NCBI RefSeq assembly: GCF_023022985.1
Contig: NZ_CP095461.1
Span: 3,472,001 to 3,536,000, forward strand
DNA length: 64,000 bases
Direction of reading: 5' to 3'
DNA from: Arthrobacter gengyunqii
Lineage (GTDB): Bacteria; Actinomycetota; Actinomycetes; Actinomycetales; Micrococcaceae
In this document: positions 17,280-25,450 of the stretch, piece after piece
How positions within the stretch are numbered: the first letter of the stretch is position 1
Layout of the letters: every line of letters starts with the position of its first letter
Position numbers and translations under genes: made by a program
Notes under the pieces: model-generated
Seen by the model: only the letters and a program-made list of their open reading frames with translations
Databases searched by the model: none
Told to the model about the DNA's origin: nothing

Positions 17280-17780
17280 TCAGCGGCTGGCGAAATGCCA
17301 CCAGATCCCGCCCACGAACACGGTTCCCGCAGCAAAGGCCAGCCCCAGCTCCACCAGGATGCCCAGGCCCATCGCTTTCAGCGCGGCATAGCTGGCCGAC
17401 CATGCCGCGGCGAGGCTTCGGCGGCGAAGAAACTCGCTGAGCAGCAGCCCCACCACAAAGCCCACGATGAGCCCCACCACGGGGATGAGGAACATCCCTA
17501 CAACGCCCACCACCACTCCGGCCAGCACCGAGGTGTTGGGGACCTGACGCTGCTTCAAGCGTCTCCCGGTCAGCACCGCACTGGAAAGCAACCCTGCCAG
17601 CGCCAGCACCGCACCCACCCCGAAGGCCCACCAGGCGGCGGCACTTTGCATTCCCAGCGCCCAGCCCAGGAGCGCGGCAATGATAAGGATGCTGCCCGGC
17701 AGGACCGGAATGACGATTCCGGTCAGACCCACGGCAATGGCTAGCGCAGCAATGACGGTAATGACGATATCGGGGTCCAT
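17280..17780 (-). CDS. DUF456 family membrane protein
   Basis: A 166-aa protein made of four to five hydrophobic helices. GLTGIVIPVLPGSILIIAALLGWA near the N-terminus and GMFLIPVVGLIVGFVVGLLLSE in the middle are the Gly/Pro-rich repeats typical of DUF456. Function is unknown in the family. Its start region faces the divergent gene at 18035 across a 254-bp spacer containing a symmetric array of four repeats. Confidence 0.85.
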   Translation of the reverse strand: MDPDIVITVIAALAIAVGLTGIVIPVLPGSILIIAALLGWALGMQSAAAWWAFGVGAVLALAGLLSSAVLTGRRLKQRQVPNTSVLAGVVVGVVGMFLIPVVGLIVGFVVGLLLSEFLRRRSLAAAWSASYAALKAMGLGILVELGLAFAAGTVFVGGIWWHFASR

Positions 17781-17841
17781 TCCCCCAGTGTTTCATTGGC
17801 CGTCCTGCCCCGATTGCACACCTCCCGCTGCGTGTTTCCCT

Positions 17842-17930
17842 CCGGTATGGGATTCTGCTCCGGTTTGGGAAAATCCGTCCGGTCCGCAGTGGCAGGAATT
17901 TCCCAAACCGGTCGATTTTTCCCTGACCGG
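17842..17930. promoter_or_regulatory. symmetric four-site array, motif CCGGTNNGGGAWW
   Basis: Four 13-bp copies lie between two divergent membrane-protein genes: CCGGTATGGGATT (17842-17854, plus), CCGGTTTGGGAAA (17860-17872, plus), CCGGTTTGGGAAA (17899-17911, minus) and CCGGTCAGGGAAA (17918-17930, minus). The inner pair is a perfect 13-bp inverted repeat. Spacing is 18 and 19 bp within each side, so the array is symmetric about 17886. A dimeric or multimeric DNA-binding protein is the natural reading; the regulator is unknown. Confidence 0.6.
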
Positions 17931-18034
17931 AGTTTAATCAGCCAAGGCAGCTCGCCGGCAGGTGGAGAAAATAGTAAGGATGCTTATAAACTGGCTCCGA
18001 CAGTCCGATTACTCGATGGCAACAGGAGACACTT

Positions 18035-19039
18035 ATGAGCACCGAACCAGGCAACAACGGCCGGGCCGGAGCCGACGGCTCCGGCGACTTCGGAAATTCC
18101 ACGGGTCCGGACGGCGGACGCCTCCGCGACCGGTCGGACCGGATGGCTTCGGCCGACGAAACCCAGGTCCTGCCCACAGGCAACGGATCCGACGCACCCA
18201 CATCGCCGGCAACCGGGGCAACCGGGGCGACCGCCGCCGGGACCTCTGCAACAGGAACCTCGGCGGACACTTCCGCCAACAGCACCGACGACGGCGGGCG
18301 CACCCGGGCGATGCCGCTGAGCCACACCAAGGATCCCAACGCGGATTATGACGACGACTCCGACTATCGCCCCGAGGACAACAGAAGGCACACAGGCAAC
18401 GACGCCGGCAACACGGGCACCGCCCGCACCGCTGACGCCGGGGTTGGACTGCCCGGCAAGGCCAACCGCGAGGCGCTGCTGGCAATGGAAAAGGAACGCT
18501 TTGGCGGCATGAAGTTCGGAGCAGCCTTCTTTGGCTGGCTGACCGCCACCGGAATGGTGGTGCTCCTGTCCGCACTGGCTGCGGCCATTGGCGCCGCCGT
18601 CGACTTCAACACCGACAATGACCTGGGCCAGTCCCTGGACCAGGCGATGGCCAACCAGAGTGCCGGCATCATCGGCACGATCATCCTGCTGCTGGTCCTG
18701 CTGCTGGCCTACTTCGCCGGCGGGTACGTGGCAGGACGGATGGCACGCTTCAACGGCCTCAAGCAGGGTCTGGCCGTTTGGCTGTGGGCACTGATCGCCG
18801 GAGTCATTGTGGTGGTACTGGGACTCATCTTCGGTGACGATATCCGCAGCATCACCCAGCTCAACACGGTGGCGCCGCTGCCCGAGGACCTTGACGGCGC
18901 CACCGCGGCAGCCTGGATCGGTGTGGCGGCAACCCTGGCGGCAACGCTGATCGGTGCACTGCTCGGCGGCCTGGCCGGCATGCGCTATCACCGCCGGATT
19001 GACCGCGCCGACTACAGCGACACGGACGTCCGCGCCTGA
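18035..19039 (+). CDS. membrane protein with long disordered N-terminus
   Basis: A 334-aa protein. Residues 1 to about 145 are low-complexity (Ser/Thr/Gly/Asp-rich, with GATGATAAGTSATGTSADTS-type repeats) and contain no hydrophobic segment. The rest forms four membrane helices (about 168-190, 210-230, 245-265 and 285-310), including LLLAYFAGGYVAGRMARFNGLKQG. The family is common in Arthrobacter-like genomes but has no known function. The ATG has a good AGGAG site. The sequence GTAAGGATGCTTAT, close to one upstream of the stress SDR at 19.1 kb, lies about 50 bases upstream. Confidence 0.75.
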   Translation: MSTEPGNNGRAGADGSGDFGNSTGPDGGRLRDRSDRMASADETQVLPTGNGSDAPTSPATGATGATAAGTSATGTSADTSANSTDDGGRTRAMPLSHTKDPNADYDDDSDYRPEDNRRHTGNDAGNTGTARTADAGVGLPGKANREALLAMEKERFGGMKFGAAFFGWLTATGMVVLLSALAAAIGAAVDFNTDNDLGQSLDQAMANQSAGIIGTIILLLVLLLAYFAGGYVAGRMARFNGLKQGLAVWLWALIAGVIVVVLGLIFGDDIRSITQLNTVAPLPEDLDGATAAAWIGVAATLAATLIGALLGGLAGMRYHRRIDRADYSDTDVRA

Positions 19040-19067
19040 TCTGTTCTGACTTTCCGGAGCAGACGAA

Positions 19068-19104
19068 AGAACCGGCCCGCACCTCGAAGGTGCGGGCCGG
19101 TTCT
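19068..19104. terminator. strong bidirectional terminator
   Basis: A perfect 17-bp stem, AGAACCGGCCCGCACCT (19068-19084) pairing with 19088-19104, closes a CGA loop and is followed by CTTT. It sits between convergent genes at 18035 (plus) and 19135 (minus) and can serve both. Confidence 0.85.
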
Positions 19105-19134
19105 CTTTAGGTATTTACGCGATGCGCCTGCCCG

Positions 19135-20043
19135 CTACGGGGTGGGCATGCCGCCGTTGACGTTCAGGGTTTCACCGATGACATAGCTCGATTCCGGCGA
19201 CGCCAGGAAGACGTAGGCCGGGGCAAGCTCGGTGGGCTGTCCGGCGCGGCCAAGCGCGGTGTCCTTGCCGAACTCCGGCAGGGCTTCCTTGGGCTGGCCG
19301 TCGGACACCTGCAGCGGCGTCCAGAACGGACCCGGAGCCACGGCGTTGACGCGGATTCCCTTGGGTGCCAGCTGCATCGACAATCCCTTGGTGAAGTTAT
19401 TGATGGCCGCCTTGGTGCTGGCGTAATCCAGCAGGAACGGCGAGGGGCTGTAGGCCTGAATGGAGGTGGTGTTGATGATGCTCGATCCGGCCGGCAGGTG
19501 CGGCAGAGCAGCCTTGGTGATGCGGAAGAACGCGTAGATGTTGGTCTTGAACGTGTCATCCAGCTGCTCGTCGGAGAGTTCTTCAAGATTTTCCACGGCA
19601 ACCTGCTTGCCTGCGTTGTTGACCAGGATGTCCAGGCCGCCGAGGGCCTCCACGGCATCCGCCACCAGCTGCTTGCAGTAAGCCGCGTCGCGCACATCGC
19701 CGGGAAGGGCCACGGCCTTGCGGCCGGCATCCTCAACGAGGCGCACAATTTCCCGGGCGTCTTCCTCTTCTTCGGGCAGGTAGGCCAGTGCGACGTCGGC
19801 GCCTTCACGTGCGTACGCAATGGCAACGGCAGCACCAATACCGGAGTCGGCGCCGGTGATCAGGGCCTTACGGCCTTCCAACCGGCCGGTGCCGCGGTAG
19901 GAATCCTCGCCGCGGTCCGTTTTGGGTTCCAGGGTCGCGTCCAGGCCGGGCTCTGGCTGGTCCTGCTTCGGCGGCGTGATGGTCGGGAAGCGGTCGACGG
20001 GGTTCTGGAAGGTGTACTGGTCGTTCGTGTTGCCGTTGGTCAT
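19135..20043 (-). CDS. SDR oxidoreductase, general-stress (YghA/GSP39) type
   Basis: A 302-aa classical SDR with a long N-terminal extension (FQNPVDRFPTITPPKQDQPEPG) typical of the stress-induced YghA/Gsp39 group. The cofactor motif is TGADSGIG (about 62-69), NNAG follows, and the catalytic triad is Ser in INTTSIQAYS with Y-x3-K in DYASTKAA. The ATG at 20041-20043 follows the CCTACCGAAAG leader motif by eleven bases. Members reduce carbonyls with NAD(P)H, but a physiological substrate is not known. Upstream lies the near-palindrome GTAAGTATGCTTAC (20123-20136). Confidence 0.88.
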   Translation of the reverse strand: MTNGNTNDQYTFQNPVDRFPTITPPKQDQPEPGLDATLEPKTDRGEDSYRGTGRLEGRKALITGADSGIGAAVAIAYAREGADVALAYLPEEEEDAREIVRLVEDAGRKAVALPGDVRDAAYCKQLVADAVEALGGLDILVNNAGKQVAVENLEELSDEQLDDTFKTNIYAFFRITKAALPHLPAGSSIINTTSIQAYSPSPFLLDYASTKAAINNFTKGLSMQLAPKGIRVNAVAPGPFWTPLQVSDGQPKEALPEFGKDTALGRAGQPTELAPAYVFLASPESSYVIGETLNVNGGMPTP

Positions 20044-20122
20044 AGAGTTTCCCACTTTCGGTAGGTCATTCTGCATGCGGTACGCCTGTTGCGGGCGGAC
20101 TTTCACCGCCCCAACATGAAGC

Positions 20123-20136
20123 GTAAGTATGCTTAC
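20123..20136. promoter_or_regulatory. near-palindrome GTAAGTATGCTTAC upstream of stress SDR
   Basis: This 14-bp near-palindrome lies 80 bp upstream of the SDR start. A copy differing at two positions is at 17974-17987, upstream of the membrane-protein gene at 18035. It may be a shared regulator site or part of a shared promoter type. Confidence 0.4.
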
Positions 20137-20208
20137 TACCCTAGACCCATGAGCCTGCGGGGCTCAAGTTTGAGGCCGCCGCGCACGTGGGACGGTGGCG
20201 CGGGGCGG

Positions 20209-20298
20209 TCAGAAAAGCATGCCGAGGAAACCGACGCTGAGGCTGCCTACCAGCGCAATAATGAGGAGCCAGACAATGAGCGTTCGGTACTTGTTCAT
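20209..20298 (-). CDS. 29-aa single-TM small membrane protein downstream of Bcr/CflA pump
   Basis: A short open frame, MNKYRTLIVWLLIIALVGS and onward to GMLF, forms a single strongly hydrophobic helix with a positively charged N-terminus. An upstream in-frame ATG at 20305-20307 would give 32 residues. It begins 12-21 bases after the stop of the efflux gene, so it is on the same transcript. Some MFS transporters have tiny single-helix partner subunits; that is a family-level analogy, not a match I can verify. The spacing and extreme hydrophobicity make a real gene plausible. Confidence 0.5.
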   Translation of the reverse strand: MNKYRTLIVWLLIIALVGSLSVGFLGMLF

Positions 20299-20319
20299 GG
20301 TTCGCATAGTCCGTCGAGT

Positions 20320-21525
20320 CTACCGACCGGGGGCGGAGCGCGTGCGGGTGGCCACCAGGGCAGCCACGGCCAGCAGTGCGGACAGCGTCATGATGATCGC
20401 CAGCGGCACCGCGGATTCCTTGCCCGCAAGCCCCGTCAGCGGCGAGACCAGCGCACCGGCAAAGAACTGGCCGGCGCCCAGCACCGCGGATCCGCTTCCC
20501 GCTGCGAGCCCCACTTCTGCGAGAGCCAGGGACGTGGTGTTACCCATGATGAAGCCCACCGAGCTGGCCGCGAAGAAAATGGGCACCGCCAGCAGCTGCG
20601 GAGGTGCCGCCGAAACGGACAGCACCAGCACGGCAACGGACATGGTGAGCAGCACGCTCACGGCCACAGTGACGGTTTTCCGCGGCGGTATCCGGCGGGC
20701 CAGCCGGGCGGAGATAAAGCCGGCACCCACCAGTCCCATGGCGTTGAGTCCGAAGGCAAGCCCGTAGGCCGACGCCGTGATCCCCATGAGGTTTTGATAC
20801 ACAAAGGGCGAAGCCGAGATGTAGGCCATGAGCACGCCGAAGGTGCTGGCAAACAGGACCGCGTATCCCAGGAACTTCCGGCTGGCCACCACCCCTTTCA
20901 GCCCGGCCAGCACCGGACCGCTGCTGCGGTGGCTCCGGGGCTGGGACTCGGCAAGCACCCCAGCCACGCACACGAACATGAGCAGGGCCAGCCCGGCCAG
21001 CACCCACAGAACGCCCCGCCAGCCCAGATGCTCCGCGAGCAGACCGCCCACGGTCGGCGCCACCACCGGAGCCACCCCGCCGATGGTCATGAGCAGGCTA
21101 AAGGTTCGCGCCGACGTCGCACCCGTGGTCAGGTCAGCCACCATGGCGCGTGCAATGACGACCCCGGCCGAAGCACAAAGTCCCTGCACCAGCCGGGCCG
21201 CCACGAGCACGGCCAGATTGGGTGCCAGGGCGCACGCCGCCGACGCCACAACAAAGCCTGCTGATCCCAGGAGCAGAGGGCGGAAGCGGCCGTACCGGTC
21301 CGAGAGCGGGCCGAACACCAGCTGGCCGGTCCCCATGCCGAGAAGGAACGCGGTGAGGGTCAGCTGCACTGCGGTGGCGGATGCCTTGAGCTCATCGGTC
21401 ATGGCCGGGAAGGAGGGCAGGTAGAGATCCGTGGCGAAGGGGCCGGTGGCCGAGAGCAGTGCCAGAACCAGCAGCAGGCCGGTGGTCATGGCCGTGACCG
21501 GCTTCCGGCGAAAAGGACTAAACAT
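20320..21525 (-). CDS. Bcr/CflA-type multidrug efflux MFS transporter
   Basis: A 401-aa, 12-TM drug:H+ antiporter. SATGPFATDLYLPSFPAMTDEL in the first helix and loop is the Bcr/CflA signature. GPLSDRYGRFRPLL is the MFS motif A (about residue 68), and GGVAPVVAPTVGGLLAEHLGWRGVLWV is the motif-C region. It likely exports hydrophobic drugs or amino-acid derivatives. ATG at 21523-21525 is chosen; a 13-residue longer frame has no conserved content. A 29-aa membrane protein gene follows directly. Confidence 0.88.
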   Translation of the reverse strand: MFSPFRRKPVTAMTTGLLLVLALLSATGPFATDLYLPSFPAMTDELKASATAVQLTLTAFLLGMGTGQLVFGPLSDRYGRFRPLLLGSAGFVVASAACALAPNLAVLVAARLVQGLCASAGVVIARAMVADLTTGATSARTFSLLMTIGGVAPVVAPTVGGLLAEHLGWRGVLWVLAGLALLMFVCVAGVLAESQPRSHRSSGPVLAGLKGVVASRKFLGYAVLFASTFGVLMAYISASPFVYQNLMGITASAYGLAFGLNAMGLVGAGFISARLARRIPPRKTVTVAVSVLLTMSVAVLVLSVSAAPPQLLAVPIFFAASSVGFIMGNTTSLALAEVGLAAGSGSAVLGAGQFFAGALVSPLTGLAGKESAVPLAIIMTLSALLAVAALVATRTRSAPGR

Positions 21526-21635
21526 AGGCCTGATGGTACGGGGGACCCTCCCCCGCAGCTCCATTCAGGGGGAGGATGGCAGCAAAACATCAGTCGGCAC
21601 GCCCCAGAAAACCACCAGCAAGAAGGACGGAATGC

Positions 21636-22085
21636 ATGATGAGCAACGGCGAACAGGACCGCAAGCGCATTGTTGTGGGGGTGGACGGCTCCCGGCTCTC
21701 CATTGAAGCGCTCTGGAAAGCCCGGCGTCTGGCTGCTGTCCTGGGCTGTTCTTTGGAGGTGGTGACGGTCTGGGAGTACAGCATCTCCCTTGCCCCGCCT
21801 GTTCCCTCGGACGTTTGGTCTCCGCAGACCCAGGCCGAGCGGACGCTCAAGGAGGCGGTGGGCGAAGCCTTCGGCGAGGACATCCCGCCGGATCTCAAGC
21901 AGACTCCCCTGGTGGGCCTGCCGGTGGAGCTGCTTATCGAAGCCAGCCGCGGGGCGGAAATGCTGGTGGTGGGCAACCGCGGGCGCGGCGGCTTCGCCGG
22001 CCTGCTGCTCGGATCCGTCAGCTCAACGCTGGCGGCTCATGCGCACTGTCCGGTGCTGATCGTGCACCGCGGCGAATCGGCCTAG
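21636..22085 (+). CDS. universal stress protein (UspA family)
   Basis: A 149-aa single-domain Usp. RKRIVVGVDGSRLSIEALWKA forms the first strand and helix, and the ATP-binding signature GNRGRGGFAGLLLGSVSSTLA (G-x2-G-x9-G-S) is complete, followed by HCPVLIVHRG. Members bind ATP and help survival under starvation or hypoxia. The start is the first of two adjacent ATGs, behind AAGGACGG. It is divergent from the Bcr/CflA gene and convergent with the DHA2 pump. Confidence 0.9.
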   Translation: MMSNGEQDRKRIVVGVDGSRLSIEALWKARRLAAVLGCSLEVVTVWEYSISLAPPVPSDVWSPQTQAERTLKEAVGEAFGEDIPPDLKQTPLVGLPVELLIEASRGAEMLVVGNRGRGGFAGLLLGSVSSTLAAHAHCPVLIVHRGESA

Positions 22086-22127
22086 TCGGGAAAGCAGCGA
22101 AGTCCGGAACGGCTTCCGCGGCGGCCC

Positions 22128-23651
22128 TTAGTGTCCGGCCGGGGCCTTGCGCAGCAGCACTCCGGCACCGGCGGCCGCCGCCAGCATGATCACGACGCCG
22201 ATCAGGGACGTGATGCTGACGCCTGAGTCGAACGCCGCCTGCGCCGAGTGCAGCAGGGCCGAGCCCTGCTCCGGCGGCAGCGCCTGCACTGCATCCACGG
22301 CACCGCCGAGGGTTTCGCCCGCCGATTCGGCCTGTTCCGGGCTCAGCCCGGAGGGAACCTGCACGCCGTTGCGGTAGGCGGCGGTGAGGATGCTGCCCAG
22401 CACCGCAGTGCCCAGGACGGAGCCGATCTCATACGCCGTCTCGGAGATGGCCGAGGCGGATCCGGCACGGGACGGCGGAACACTGGCAAGGATCAGGTCA
22501 TTGGAAATGGTCTCCGCTGCCCCCACGCCCACGCCCAGGAAGAGGAAGGCCACCACGAGCTGCAGCACGGTGACCGTTTCTCCGGCGAAAAACACCACGG
22601 CATAGCCGGCAGCATTGAACAACAGCCCGCCGACCACCACGTAGGCCGGGCGCAGATGCTTAACCAGCGGCACTACGGCCAGGCCAGTGATGACGGTCAG
22701 CACCAGGCCGGGCAGCATGGTCAGGCCGGCTTCGATGGGTGACTGCCCCACGACCAGCTGCAAATGCTGGGAGAGGAAGAAGATGAAGCCCACCATGGCG
22801 AAGAGACTGAGCAGGTTGGCGCTGATGGAGCCGGTGAACACCGGGTTGCGGAACAGGCGGACGTCCAGCATCGGCTTTTCACGGCTCAGCTGCCGGCGCA
22901 CAAACAGCGTGCCCAGCACCAGACCGAGGAGGATGAACGGCAGGCCGTGGGCCGCGCCGTCGGACGCAAAGGACTTGATGCCGTAGGTGATGGACAGCAT
23001 GGCACCCATCACCAGCAGGACGCCGGGCACGTCCACGGCGCCCGGGCTCGGATCCTTGGATTCAGGCAGGAGCCGGGGGCCGAAGACCAGCAGCGGCAGC
23101 AGCACCGGAATGGACAGCAGGAACACCGAGCCCCACCAGAAGTTCTCCAGCAGCACGCCGCCCACGATCGGGCCCAAGGCGGCACCGCCGGAGAAGCCCG
23201 CCGCCCAGATCGCCACTGCAACGCGACGCTGGGATGGAACCGTGAAAATATTTCGGATCAGGGACAGCGTGGCGGGCATCAGCATGGCACCGAAAACACC
23301 CATGAGGGCGCGGGCCAGGATCAGCATGGAGGCCGAGGGGGCAAACGCGGCAACCAGCGACATAACGCCGAAGCCCACGCTGCCGATCATCAGCACCCGC
23401 CGGCGTCCGATCCGGTCTCCGAGACTGCCCATGGGTACCAGCAGTCCTGCCAGCACCAGGGCGTAGATGTCCACGATCCAGAGCAATTGCGTGCCGCTGG
23501 GTGCCAACGCCCGGGACAGCGACGGGATGGCGAAGCTGAGCACGTTGTTGTCGATGGAGATCAGCAGAACGGGCAGCATCAGGACAGCAAGTCCCCACCA
23601 TTCGCGCTTGCCTGCACGCGTATCAGCGGGCCTTTCCTGAACGGCCGTCAC
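22128..23651 (-). CDS. DHA2-family MFS drug efflux transporter (14 TM)
   Basis: A 507-aa pump. LISIDNNVLSFAIPSLSRAL in helix 1 and GSLGDRIGRRRVLMIG (motif A) match the SmvA/EmrB/QacA group, which has 14 helices and exports cationic biocides and dyes. The GTG start has a strong AAGGAGGA site. It is divergent from a TetR gene, and a 26-bp palindrome lies between them, so TetR repression released by a drug ligand is the expected control. Confidence 0.9.
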   Translation of the reverse strand: MTAVQERPADTRAGKREWWGLAVLMLPVLLISIDNNVLSFAIPSLSRALAPSGTQLLWIVDIYALVLAGLLVPMGSLGDRIGRRRVLMIGSVGFGVMSLVAAFAPSASMLILARALMGVFGAMLMPATLSLIRNIFTVPSQRRVAVAIWAAGFSGGAALGPIVGGVLLENFWWGSVFLLSIPVLLPLLVFGPRLLPESKDPSPGAVDVPGVLLVMGAMLSITYGIKSFASDGAAHGLPFILLGLVLGTLFVRRQLSREKPMLDVRLFRNPVFTGSISANLLSLFAMVGFIFFLSQHLQLVVGQSPIEAGLTMLPGLVLTVITGLAVVPLVKHLRPAYVVVGGLLFNAAGYAVVFFAGETVTVLQLVVAFLFLGVGVGAAETISNDLILASVPPSRAGSASAISETAYEIGSVLGTAVLGSILTAAYRNGVQVPSGLSPEQAESAGETLGGAVDAVQALPPEQGSALLHSAQAAFDSGVSITSLIGVVIMLAAAAGAGVLLRKAPAGH

Positions 23652-23708
23652 GGCGTCCTCCTTCTAAAAAGTCTTGGGGGTTTTTGGGCAGAGAGAAGCC
23701 CAGCAAGC

Positions 23709-23734
23709 TACTGTACCGTCTAGACTGTACAGTA
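23709..23734. promoter_or_regulatory. TetR operator palindrome
   Basis: A 26-bp palindrome has one mismatched pair: the core GTCTAGAC (23718-23725) is perfect and is flanked by TACTGTAC on the left and GTACAGTA on the right. It lies in the intergenic region between the divergent efflux gene and tetR-type gene and is the probable binding site of that regulator, controlling both. Confidence 0.8.
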
Positions 23735-23779
23735 CCCAAATTGCGGCTGTTTCCCGTCCCGATGGCGTAGCGTAAAAGC

Positions 23780-24352
23780 ATGTCCAACACTCGTCCCGCT
23801 CGGGACCGCATCCTCGACGCCTATGAGGAGCTGCTGATCAACGAAGGCCCGCGCGGCGCCACCATGGATGCCGTCATTGCTCTGGCCGGGGTGTCGAAAG
23901 GCGGGCTCCTCTATCACTTCAAGAACAAGGAAGCGCTGGCTTCGGCCCTCATCGGCCGCCTCGAGGAACTTGCGGCTGCCGACATCGAGCGCATGGGCGC
24001 CGACCCGGAAGGACCGTCACGGTACCTGGTCCGGGAGTCCGTCTACGTGGGCAGCGCCCTCGACCGCGCCCTCATCGGCGTCGTCCGCCTTGCCCAGGCC
24101 TCCGATCCGGAAGCATCAGCGGTGCTGGAACGGATCCACCGCAGCTGGATGGACCTCGTCCTCGAAGAAGTTGGCAATCCGGCCATTGCCCGCGCCATTG
24201 TCCTGCTGGGCGACGGCCTCTATTACAACGAGGGACTGCCGGGAGGATGGCCGCGGGACAAAGACTCTTCCGCCGCCCAATCGGTGGCTGACCTGCTGGA
24301 GGTCGTGGACGTCCTGAAGTCGCATGCGGCCAACGTTCCGCAAAACCAATAA
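23780..24352 (+). CDS. TetR-family regulator of the divergent DHA2 pump
   Basis: A 190-aa regulator. The N-terminal helix-turn-helix is RDRILDAYEELLINEGPRGATMDAVIALAGVSKGGLLYHFKNKEAL (TetR signature, residues about 8-53). A helical ligand-binding domain follows, containing RSWMDLVLEEVGNPAIARA and LLGDGLYYNEG. The divergent arrangement with an efflux pump and the operator at 23709-23734 indicates autoregulation and repression of the pump. Confidence 0.9.
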   Translation: MSNTRPARDRILDAYEELLINEGPRGATMDAVIALAGVSKGGLLYHFKNKEALASALIGRLEELAAADIERMGADPEGPSRYLVRESVYVGSALDRALIGVVRLAQASDPEASAVLERIHRSWMDLVLEEVGNPAIARAIVLLGDGLYYNEGLPGGWPRDKDSSAAQSVADLLEVVDVLKSHAANVPQNQ

Positions 24353-24371
24353 CTCGTGCCACAGTGGACGC

Positions 24372-24839
24372 ATGGAAATCAGCACAGCAGATCTGTATGA
24401 CCAGCACGGTGAGTCATTGGCTTCCGTTTCCCTGCAGTTCCAGGACCTCGGCGGGCACCTCTCCTTCACGGGTCCCGTCCGGACCATCCGCTGCCGGGAA
24501 GACAACGGCCTGGTGAAGTCCGTCCTCAACTCTCCCGGCAACGGTGCGGTGCTGGTGGTGGACGGCGCCGGTTCCCTCAACAGCGCACTCATGGGCGACA
24601 TGATTGCGGAGGCGGCCGTTGCCAACGGCTGGGCAGGCGTGATTATCAACGGCCCCATCAGGGACCGCTCCGCCGTCGCCAAGCTGCCGCTGGGCGTGAA
24701 GGCGCTGGGCTCCAACCCGCGCAAGAGCGCCAAGGACTCTGTTGGTGAGGTGGACGTGCCCGTAGAGTTCGGCGGTGTCACCTTCCGTCCCGGGGCTACG
24801 CTGTACGCCGACGAGGACGGAATCCTCGTAGAACGTTAG
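24372..24839 (+). CDS. rraA: RraA-family protein
   Basis: A 155-aa protein with the RraA trimer fold pattern: STADLYDQHGESLASV, then GPVRTIRCREDNGLVKSVL, then GWAGVIINGPIRDRSAVAKLPLGVKALG with the conserved G-x-IRD motif, ending TLYADEDGILV. RraA inhibits RNase E in proteobacteria. The same fold in other bacteria includes HMG/oxaloacetate aldolases, and the Arg-Asp pair needed for that activity (NGPIRD) is present, so either role is possible. The gap to the next gene is eight bases, implying an operon. Confidence 0.88.
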   Translation: MEISTADLYDQHGESLASVSLQFQDLGGHLSFTGPVRTIRCREDNGLVKSVLNSPGNGAVLVVDGAGSLNSALMGDMIAEAAVANGWAGVIINGPIRDRSAVAKLPLGVKALGSNPRKSAKDSVGEVDVPVEFGGVTFRPGATLYADEDGILVER

Positions 24840-24847
24840 GAGCCGGG

Positions 24848-25450
24848 ATGGCCAATGTCCTGCTTTTCCATCACGCCCAGGGCCTGACTCCCGGCATGGA
24901 TGCGTTCGCGGACGTCCTGCGCGAAGCCGGCCACACCGTCACCGTGCCCGATCTTTATGACGGGCGCACCTTCAGCGAACTGGAGGACGGAGTTGCCTAC
25001 GCCCAGAAGATCGGCATGGACACCATCGAGGAGCTGGGCGTCAGTATTGCGAACCGGTTCCCGGAGGAAATGGTCTACATCGGCTTCTCCCTCGGCGTGA
25101 TCCCGGCCCAGCGGCTGGCGCAGACCCGCCCCGGTGCCCGTGGCGCGGTGCTGATCAGCGGCTGCGTGCCGCTTGGCGCCTTCGACGACGCCTGGCCGGC
25201 CGGTGTGCCGGTGCAGATCCACGGGATGGATGCCGATGAGGAGTTTGTCGACTCCGGCGATCTGGACGCCGCAGAGAACCTGGCCGCGTCCACCCCGGAC
25301 GCCGAGCTTTATCTATACCCGGGCACCTCACACCTTTTCGCGGACATCAGCCTGCCGGATTATGACCCGGACCATGCCTTTGCCCTCACCCGCATGGTGT
25401 TGCAGCTGCTGGACCGGGTGGATGAAGGCTACGCGTTCCAGAGCCCGTAG
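24848..25450 (+). CDS. dienelactone-hydrolase-family alpha/beta hydrolase
   Basis: A 200-aa hydrolase. The nucleophile elbow is GFSLG (about residue 81), with Ser in place of the Cys of true dienelactone hydrolases. The Asp lies in the region after QIHGMDADEEFVDSGD, and the His in PGTSHLFAD. The N-terminus LLFHHAQGLTPGMDAFADVLREAGH fits the DLH family. TAGGAG precedes the ATG. It probably forms an operon with rraA; the substrate is unknown. Its 3' end overlaps the convergent CitE-like gene by 22 bases. Confidence 0.82.
   Translation: MANVLLFHHAQGLTPGMDAFADVLREAGHTVTVPDLYDGRTFSELEDGVAYAQKIGMDTIEELGVSIANRFPEEMVYIGFSLGVIPAQRLAQTRPGARGAVLISGCVPLGAFDDAWPAGVPVQIHGMDADEEFVDSGDLDAAENLAASTPDAELYLYPGTSHLFADISLPDYDPDHAFALTRMVLQLLDRVDEGYAFQSP

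Noticed and set aside
20089..21264. A 391-codon plus-strand frame opposite the Bcr/CflA pump
   Set aside because: Low-complexity His/Gln/Arg translation, with the real 12-TM transporter on the other strand.
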